NCBI GenBank assembly: GCA_030407085.1
Contig: CM059586.1
Coordinates: 27,329,501-27,393,500, forward strand
DNA: 64,000 bases
Reading direction: 5' to 3'
From: Trichopria drosophilae
Taxonomy: Eukaryota > Arthropoda > Insecta > Hymenoptera > Diapriidae
Shown piece after piece: positions 55,865 to 64,000 of this stretch. Position 1 is the stretch's first letter. Each line of letters opens with the position of its first letter. Under the pieces are notes generated by a model that saw only the letters and a list, made by a program, of their open reading frames with translations, had not been told where the DNA came from and ran no database searches. Made by a program: the position numbers and the translations under genes.

Positions 55865-56684
55865 TACGGTAGTGCTCCCCTTAAGTTATATACTTGAGTC
55901 TGGCAATATGGCGTCTGCTCCCCTTAAGTTATATTCCCCCTCACCCCCACCACTCGCATTTCCGCTAGCCACACACATGAACGTATGTGTACGTACATAC
56001 AGATGCACACATGCATACATTTAATTACGAGTAATTTTAACATTTTAAATAATCAGTCGTTAACAGAAACTAAAAATTCCTATTGAAATCGGTAACACAT
56101 AATGTAACAAATTCACCATTGCCAATTTACGGTATACGAATCAGCAATCCTAATTACATCTTGCCTTCGATATAACTTCTGCAAAATGGCTCATGACATG
56201 ATCATACATAATCATTGCTCGAGTATGCAGTCTGGTCTCGTGTTTGCTCAAATCCAAATCTTGAAAATGTCATTCAGAGAAGTGACAGCTTCTTCCGGAA
56301 GCTCTCCCTTTACTATTTCAATGCTGTATTACCGATTTATTTTGTTGTTAACGACTGATTATTTTAAATGTTTAGAAAATTACTCCGTATCTTAAAGAAG
56401 TTGCAAAATTGGAACTTGGACATATTTGTAGGTTACTTTTGTGTAAAACTTGGACTTTTTACGCGAAAACGTTAATCTTTCGCAGTGCTGCGATGTAACG
56501 AATGGTAAACTTCCACGAATAATAACACAGCAATGTACGAAATATCCATTTTTCGAACTGAATTTGATGCACATATTTGTAGTCAAGCAAGGCGGGTGTG
56601 GTGGAGGAACGCGGAAGGAGAAGAATATAACTTAGGGGGAGCATATAACATAAGGGAAGATAACTTAAGAGGAGCACTACTGTA
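55865..56684. mobile_element. Inverted-repeat element, TACRGTAGTGCTCC ends
   Basis: TACGGTAGTGCTCCCCTTAA then GTTATA on the left is mirrored by TAACTTAAGAGGAGCACTAC then TGTA on the right. The block GCTCCCCTTAAGTTATA is repeated twice at each end (55872 and 55918; inverted near 56627-56680). TA...CAGTA ends suggest the Tc1/mariner/pogo group. The interior includes an ACATGAACGTATGTGTACGT run. No transposase. Confidence 0.65.
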
Positions 56685-56878
56685 TTGTATGGAACCACAT
56701 GTCACCAAGTTTCGAAGAGACAACTAATCCGCACGATGTCGCCACTATTCACCGTATGCCCCACTTTGATAATATATGCCTCTCACTCCCTTGAAGCTCT
56801 ATTCCCATTACCACCTCTCACTAATTTTTCCTGTCATATTCTTTTTATTACACGGTTTAAGATGGCGCAAGAGGCGAA

Positions 56879-56889
56879 GGGGGGGGGGG
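56879..56889. repeat. Poly-G run
   Basis: An uninterrupted run of about 11 G just before the next small element. Confidence 0.9.
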
Positions 56890-56916
56890 TCGAAAGGAAA
56901 ATGACATCATAGGAGT

Positions 56917-57179
56917 ATAGTAGAGTCCCAGTATACTTTACCCACTTGGTTCCTCGCCATCCCCTCCCCTCTCGATATATTTATCAAAAGAAGGGGAGCG
57001 CCGCTTCTCCCACTCCTCTCAGTTGCGTTATGTTCCTGACGTCACAGCAGGCCCTTTCTGAGGCCTCGGCCCGCAAGGTGAAAAAGAGACTGGCGACAGG
57101 TGAATATAACGAGACCGAACAGGGCAAATATGCTGTGATGGAAACAGCGAGGCGGACTTATACCAGGTCCCTGTTGTAC
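56917..57179. mobile_element. MITE, TATAGTAGAGTCCCAGTATA ends
   Basis: TAGTAGAGTCCCAGTATACT then TTACCC on the left is mirrored by GGCGGACTTATACCAGGTCC then CTGTTGTA on the right, about 26 bp with several mismatches. The ends resemble pogo-type MITEs. The interior is G+C-rich and contains TGACGTCA, the palindromic CREB/ATF-type site, plus GGCCTCGGCC. A 79-codon frame (56946-57185) spans it but looks incidental. Confidence 0.55.
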
Positions 57180-59657
57180 TTTTGAAGGAGGCACAAGGTG
57201 CTCGTCTTTTTTATTTTTGCCAAATTTTTGCTAGTTTTCTGATTTTACTGAAAAATAAATATCACCACTTTAAGAAATTCGTTGATTCTGGTATAAGAAT
57301 TTCAACAATTAAAAATTTTCAAAAAGCATCGATGTTTGTCGGGTCAATCAAATTTTTCATTGTGTTTGGATTTCGTGATCCCAACACATTTGATCGCGAT
57401 GATATGATATGATACCAATACATTTTTATACATTTTCGGTGTACCTATACATCGTTTTTAGAAAATATGATTCAACATAATACTGATGTAACACTTCATT
57501 TTTTGTTACTTACTAAATATTCTGTCTGTTAGAAACTGTCGAACAAAAGAAAACATTTTCGTCAGTTGTTATTGCAGGAAATACCAGTAACGTTTATGTA
57601 TTTCTTTGTTAAAATTAAAAATTGCAATATCAACATCTTATTTCAATATTAAATGAATACAATTTGTATATTAAGAATTTATTAAAGGAAAGAAATTAAC
57701 TTAAAGTCTATAAAATTATAATTTTTTACCTAGTTGGTTGAATTTAATATTTGATTTCCTTATTCGCCAGAATTTTAGATGTTAACCGTAGCTTTGAAAG
57801 GAAAGATAGTTCCATACATTAAAACTGATCTACAGTCCGCAATAAAAAATTTAATTGCCCTTTTCCAATTAACATGCCGCCAATCCTGAACGGATTACTG
57901 TAAATTCTCGTAAATGCTACTTAACACATCCATAAATAAAATCCCTTCAATTAGATCGTAAGTGAAAAGCTTATCGATACCTGGAATTCAATTACGTTTC
58001 TTTTTTTTCAACCTCGGTTTTTCTCTGCAATTCGAACCGCTGGATGTCAGAACTCGTGCCGGTTACGTACAGCGATCGAAAACCAAAACAACATAAAATA
58101 AAATTCAGTGTTTGATGAGTGTGTAAATACGTTACACAAGCAAAATAAGTATTTTTCGAATTCCACAAATCGTTGCCAATGTTCTTCCAAACAACGAAAT
58201 ATACTGGGACAATTAAGAATGATGAGGATGCAGCCGAATGAATCCATACATTATTTTACAAGTACTTCGACGGTAGTACCATAATTCTTACTTAGTAACC
58301 GTAATACAAAAATGTTTCAAACTAAAGTAGGAAATTCTATTTTTTTAGGCCAGATATTTAGAGAATCTTTCAGTTTTTTTTGCTTAATACATACCTTTTT
58401 TCAAATTATTTTTAATACTATAAGAACATAATTATTAATTTTTTTATTCATATTAATGCAGTGTTGAGCAGTCTGCGAAGCAGCTGCTGGTGTAGTTTAC
58501 CCATTGGCTTCTTTAAGGCCAATAAAATACTGTTATTATCGTTTTTATAACTGTCTACGCAATTCAGAGTAATTTACATTTTATTACTGAAAAATGTTCA
58601 ATTATTCAATTGTCGGAAATGATCTTTTACGATTATTAAAAACAATTTTGCTATTTAAAAAATATTATTACTGAACTGGAAATATTCGATGTGACAGGTC
58701 ATTTAAAACTACTGAAAATTCTGAAAATAGTACAAGTTTCTGACGTCAGAATAAAATAATATTGGAAAATATTAACGTTCCATATCTTTGTTTATTTTAA
58801 GGCAATTTTACAATATTTATACTTTAGTCTTCCTTAATAAAATATGAATATAGAAAGCTATCGTTCATTTGGCATGGTACTTTCTTAATATGTCAATATT
58901 AACTAGTAACAGTAGGTATATTCTGACTCTTACCAATGAAGCAGTATCCCAAACTATTTTTTTTTCGTGACTAGATCAATGTTATAAAAGTGTCAATTTG
59001 TTCATAGGGTGCATTTATACTTCTAATTTTATTCTATATCTTGTCCGATTGCATTTTTACACCGATGGAATCAATTGAAATTGTTGAGTTTCACAAGACA
59101 GTTAGTAGGGATTATTTAATTATAGGAAAATTGAAAGCCAATTTTTTGGATGACTTATGGACCTGGATTCAATGACCTTAGATTCGACGAGTCGTCTGTG
59201 ACTGATGTGAGAGTTGCTAAAGTTCTCCTTTATTGTATCCTAATACTGTACAGTACTATTAAGAACTACTATGTATTATTATAATAACTACTGATGATAA
59301 TTACTCGCTTACAAGTGGACATTCCGTCATAATTCAGGAAAATTTTATTTTTCTATTCCAGCCTATGAAATCGGTAGCAATGGTTGAAAATTACCATCAG
59401 AACTTGAAAATCTATTTTTTCTCGCAATTAATTATAAATTGTGTTGAGTTGAACGCAAGGGGGTTGGTTTCGGCTAATCATTTTCAAGATTGTCAAAAAC
59501 CAAGAATTTTTTCTCTGTTTTCTGAAATATAGAAAAGTAATCCCTGGATACTCCAAATAGTAAAAAATAACATGCAATTATATTGTTCATACAACGTGGT
59601 TTCAGAAGTATTTAAAGTGTTTACGATTCATGATGCCTGGAGGCTGTATTCGTGTGT
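57180..59657. other. 2.5 kb without recognisable feature
   Basis: A+T-rich. Frames of up to 76 codons (57182-57412 plus; 58047-58247 minus) have no recognised family. No inverted ends noticed. Confidence 0.4.
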
Positions 59658-59674
59658 TTAACCCCTGGGGTTAA
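59658..59674. repeat. Perfect palindrome TTAACCCCTGGGGTTAA
   Basis: Exactly 17 bp, self-complementary around a central T, with TTAA at both ends. It has the form of two TTAA-element tips joined without an interior. Confidence 0.8.
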
Positions 59675-60365
59675 CTAAAATTAAATAACTCTCATAATGT
59701 GTAATCCCATCGCTATTAAGGTGACGATAGGATTTTCACATATCGCAAGAAATTCGGTTGCCCCTCAGTGGATCTGTAACTAGTTATATTTAGGGAATAA
59801 AATATTGACGGAAATCGTCGTTAATTATTTAATACATATGTAACAAAAGGGTATTTTAAAAAATATATCGTAAATCTCAACATTTATTTCGCTGCATGTA
59901 TACAGACTTTCGGATGGATGAACTGAACAAATATTTCGAAGTTGATGAGTTTCGAGAACTATGAAGTTTATATTACGCGGATCATGGAAATGTCAAAAAC
60001 AATAGTAAATCTGAGGAATTAATGAATGCACTAATTGTAAGTGCGATGAATTCTACAGTATAGTTGAAATTAAATTGACAACTGAGAATGTAACCTTTTT
60101 ATATATACACTATTGCTGTCAACATATGGACAAGACTTGAAAAAATAAGAACCTATGCATAACCCATCACCTAACGGACCAATTGTTACAATCAGGACGA
60201 CCGTTACTAAATTATCACATTAAAAAATGTAATTTTTACTATAATATACGTTGACAAAGTTCATTTGAACCATGTTTAACCTACATTTCACCAATTGTGA
60301 TCGATATTCCTGAAAATTCGGTTACGTAGCATTCTCTCGTATGCACCTAGTATACATAAATTCTA
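59675..60365. other. A+T-rich DNA, no feature recognised
   Basis: No coding frame or repeat ends seen. Confidence 0.4.
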
Positions 60366-60698
60366 ATATTTTCCGCGTCGTGGGTCTTCAGAGAAAAGGA
60401 GGATGATATGCTTACTAACACAACTCGGTTTCAGTGCTGTAGTTGCAGACGACTCGTGCGATTTCGGTATGAGGGAAATAAAATATTGAAAATACCGACG
60501 GAACATCACTCTGAGCAATCGCTAATTCATAGCAGGAGCCTTATTCTGAAATCGCATGGGTCTTGCGCAAATGTAGCATTAGGTATGACATACTTTAATA
60601 CTATACGTTTTTTGCAATTTCATGAACATCAACTCTACTGGAATTTTTGCTCAGTTTTATGGGATACACTCCATTTCTCCAGATGTGTTACTTTTTAA
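60366..60698 (+). other. Weak FLYWCH-like reading frame
   Basis: The frame is open from before the ATG at 60408 and reads SASWVFREKEDD, then MLTNTTRFQCCSCRRLV, RFRYEGNKILKI and PTEHHSE. An aromatic followed by Cys, a second Cys three residues later, and a closing H-H about 25 residues on loosely fit a FLYWCH-type zinc finger (W.C...C......H.H), which occurs in transposon-derived proteins. Spacing between the cysteines is shorter than usual. After residue 40 the frame shows no domain. It could be a transposon remnant or chance. Confidence 0.2.
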
Positions 60699-62911
60699 AA
60701 GACTAAAAATTTCGATAAAATAGCCAATAATTAACTTGTCATCGGTATATTAGTTACAAACTATCTGAATATTTTACAAAAATAATTGTTTTTAAAATGT
60801 CCACAGATAAAATTCGTATCTAATAACTATTCATTAAAATATCTCCTATATAATCTTAGGAGATCCTGAAATCGTCCGGAGAATCTGTATGTCCATCTTG
60901 GATATTCTCAGGATGTACCGAGGATGTTCCAGACAGACAAGAAAGTTGTTAGGGAATAATCGACAAAATATTTGTTTACCGATTTTCGTATACAATACCT
61001 AAATAAATAATTGACTCCAAATACAGAATATGTGCACTTCTTGTGCGATATCTTGAAATCGTCCCGAAAATTCTATAACCACATTACATTCACTCAAGAC
61101 TTCCTGAAGATCTCCCATTCGGAAAAAATATATTTTACCAAGCAGACGCGGTTCGAATCTCATTAAGGGTCAGCATTTCTTACTTTATTATTTAATTGCG
61201 AACATGGAGTTATTGTAAGCTAAGAATATATGACTTTAGAAGAAAGAAAATAAATTTAAAACAACTATCGAAAAGTCTGTATATCCAGCCTTAAACGAAA
61301 TTTGGAATTTCTTATAAGCTTCTCCAAAATCTTCAAAAATCTCAAAAACCGACAAATCTACTATGGATATCGCAGTTCTCCGTTCGAATCTTCTTTCAAC
61401 CTGATTTTTTAATGAAAACAAATTCATTACATTTCCCATACTTCTCTATTAAAATTAATGAAATTTCTGAACATAAAAAATAGGAATTTATTGTATCTAT
61501 TTGTTTATCAAAGTGTACAGTTCATAGAAAAAGTTAACAATTGAATAAAATAATGATAAAAGATGTCTCAATTCAATACTTATGTGGAAACAAATAAAGC
61601 GATATGCACACAATTTTGTAAATTATCTTGAGTATCTTGTAAAGAAACATGTATCTGGATATTAATAAACCTTTGAAGGCTAAAAATTGAACAGAAAATT
61701 ATTTGGTTATTGTTTTTCTCGAAATGTTTAGTACATCAGTTTATAGTAATAAAAACTAACCAGTACTTAGACAGACTCCTTCTTGCAATAAAGTACATAC
61801 GTTAATTAGCCAAAGCAAAATTAGATACGATGCAACATTAATGTTGTACAGGTAAGCTTCTTTGTCGTCAATTTTTGTAAATATTTCAAATGATAACTGT
61901 CAAAATGTCAACAAAGCTGTACAGAAATGGTGGAGATACACCGGAAATAAATGTATGAAACAACTCGCTGGAGGACCAGTTTAGAACGTCCCTAAGTCCA
62001 TTATTCGTGTCGAATAGAAATAAATAATCGTTTATATTCTAGTCTCCAACAACTACTGTTTAAGTAATAGGAACGCTAACTATGCAAAAAGTCTAAAAAC
62101 GTATGGGTGGTATGTATATATTTAATGTATATGAAAATAGTACCTTTCATTTAAAAGGCAACTCTGAAATTGTTTAGTGCATGGCACATGCGCACTCATA
62201 ATTGACACTAACAGCATTACAATATTAACGTTGAGATAATCAATAATCAAGTACGCTTATCGCAAGCTACTTCATGAATAAGTTTGTTTCACCATAAATT
62301 TTGTATACGTTATATATTAAAACCCGATAAAAGTTGAAATGTAAAATAGAGTTGTATTTATTTAAGGCTAACGGTGAATGATATATTCATCCGACACCAA
62401 CGTACAATATAAAAGCTATTGAAAAAGTAACCAAGCAAACATTTGCGTTTGGATAAATATTTTAATAAAATACAATTATTTGGTGGTTAGAAAATGCATT
62501 AACAAATTTAAGAATATTTGACATAATAATTAAACAAATATTTCAAATAAATTTCTGTCACCGTATTAAAATTAAAATAAATCAATATATATAGATAATC
62601 TGCATAATCATCAATTTCGTAATATGAATTTTGGCTAAGATTCGAAGACAGTACAGAAAATCATGACAGGTTGAATGCTAAAGAAAGAAAGTGTATTTAT
62701 AAAACAAAATATGTGGCAGGTATACATTATATTTTTATTTTTAAGACCGCCAAGTAATCTTTTTCATGAAAATATTTGACATAACCTGTATGTCATAAAA
62801 GGTTTTCAATTATCGATCAGCCCAGAATTATGCCAACTATCAGAACATTCTGATGGATAACAAAGCCTCATAAAGACACATTTTTAATGGTAACGTATAA
62901 AATAAAAATAT
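60699..62911. other. No gene; decayed GAAATCGTCC repeats at the left
   Basis: Near 60862-60930 and 61045-61120 two related blocks occur (CCTGAAATCGTCCGGAGAAT and CTTGAAATCGTCCCGAAAAT), both with following 'TCCTGAAGAT/TCTCAGGAT' words. They are probably fragments of one dispersed repeat. The rest, to 62911, has no recognised feature. Confidence 0.4.
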
Positions 62912-63313
62912 GGGATGTGCCTCAAAAATCGACATGTCAAACATACATATCAAAACCCCGTCATTCAAAAGCCAAGCATTTCAAAAATCAGAAATTATAA
63001 AACCAGACATTTTAAAATGTACTTATTCTGAAAGTGTAATTAATGATTGACCTCTAAATTTACGTAATAAATAATTTGGGGTCGACCTTCAAGCGACTTA
63101 CAAAATTAATCCCTTGGTCAAACACTTTTTACTTTGAAATAACCTTCTAGTGAGACCTTATGGATGGCAACCCGAGATTATTTTTTTATGTAGTGAACAC
63201 ACCAATCGGAGGTATCTGCATTTTGAAATGTCGGGTTTTTGAAGGTCTGGTTTTTGAATCTCTGGATTTTGACATGTCTATTTTGCCATTTGTCGAGTGT
63301 TTCAGGTGTACCC
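62912..63313. mobile_element. Imperfect inverted-repeat element, GGGATGTGCCT / AGGTGTACCC ends
   Basis: GGGATGTGCCTCAAAAATCG then ACATGTCAAA on the left is loosely mirrored by TTTGACATGTCTATTTTGCC..GTTTCAGGTGTACCC on the right. Inner words TCAAAAACC/GGTTTTTGA and CAGACATTTTAAAATG/CATTTTGAAATGTCGGG continue the pairing. Borders approximate. Confidence 0.5.
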
Positions 63314-64000
63314 AAAATATGTGCAGAACGAATTTCTAGACCAATATAGGATGATATTCCTCTATAACTACGAAATTTAATTTATCGTAACAATGACAAT
63401 TGTTGAAAAATTTATAAAAGTATTCGAAGTATCGAAGAATTTCCATGTAATTTGTATAAAATTACGAAACAGAACTTCATACATTTGGACTGATACGAAA
63501 TGTGATTTATTTGAGTTCTAAAACTCCGAAAATTTTGTGCATAATTTAAACTCATACTAAGAAATTATCGAATGTTAATACAGAATTGAGGTTCCGAAAA
63601 ATGTCCAGTACTCTTTTTCGTCAATACGATATTCTACTGTTCAGAAGAATAATATGATGCATTCCCTATGTTATGTCGTAAATTCTCACCCGGACTTGTC
63701 GGATCTAGATTTCTTACCTCTGTAGGCTGTTGCAACCAAATTAATAGCCACGTATGCATGTGAAATGACGAATTCGCTTTCCAAAAAGCATACAAATGTT
63801 GAAGTTTGTAGCACAGGTCACACATAGGAGATCGGGGTCGCAGATCACTAACTTCAACTAAATATGTATCCATAAATCTGCTGTTCAATTCGGTGTACGT
63901 TACAATGAAATATGCATATTTAGGGAAAATATATTTTTAAGGACATTTTTCATTTTCAACTCCTCAGAATCAAAAACGGATATTCGGACGTCCTCAGAAT
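63314..64000. other. No feature recognised
   Basis: The 84-codon minus frame at 63634-63888 (reading DSRF-like residues with two CDLC cysteines) lies in a slightly less A+T-rich patch but I recognise no family. Confidence 0.35.

Noticed and set aside
61149..61160. GGTTCGAATCTC, resembling a tRNA T-loop (B box)
   Set aside because: No A box, anticodon stem or acceptor stem could be built upstream.
1..64000. A previously undescribed defence or biosynthetic gene system
   Set aside because: No cluster of co-oriented genes exists. Every recognisable protein fragment is a transposon protein, mostly broken.

Overview
The window reads as non-coding (intergenic or intronic) nuclear DNA of an animal, most likely an insect and probably a hymenopteran. 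The base composition is strongly A+T-rich. There is no operon-like gene packing and no long host reading frame. The repeats are typical insect ones: short palindromic DNA-transposon derivatives, TTAA- and TA-flanked inverted-repeat elements, and fragments of non-LTR retrotransposons. The order-level call rests on my recollection of the recurrent 'AAAATGGCGGATCCAATATGG / GTAATCAGCGACCCC' type repeat from ants and bees, and it is an inference.

Layout. 1-12 kb: small inverted-repeat elements (448, 1623, 1990, 4717, 8166, 8669), three TTAA-flanked elements (6156, 9294, 10197) and a tandem 71-bp duplication. 12-13.5 kb: an element with a broken minus-strand transposon protein. 14-18 kb: ACAC(T/G)GA-ended elements and a 1.1-kb Tc1-type foldback. 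20-26 kb: a composite element starting TAGGGGAAG with another element nested in it, an 0.8-kb near-perfect foldback (24108), and an element holding a PIF/Harbinger-like short element (25768). 26.7-30.3 kb: an element with a frameshifted transposase-like gene, a CACTGAGAGAA element, and an element with four copies of a TGCAAAAAGGG..TAAGTCC motif. 30-37 kb: mostly featureless. 37.8-40.6 kb: a 1.3-kb foldback, then a Crypton-recombinase-like fragment, a small MITE and the 3' end of an RNase H-bearing non-LTR element. 41-49.5 kb: more TTAA elements and decayed repeats. 50-54 kb: the best-preserved region, where a minus-strand reverse transcriptase gene (688 codons) sits inside an older plus-strand non-LTR element that is also split by a MITE. 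54-64 kb: several palindromes and MITEs, one weak FLYWCH-like reading frame, and otherwise nothing I can name.

No host gene, rRNA, tRNA, CRISPR array or plasmid/phage feature could be supported. Nothing here works as a pathway. The interest is in the transposon layers (what inserted into what), in remnants of protein-coding transposons hidden by frameshifts, and in several long self-complementary elements that would form long hairpin RNAs if transcribed. All family assignments come from reading the sequence and from known family motifs, without database searches.
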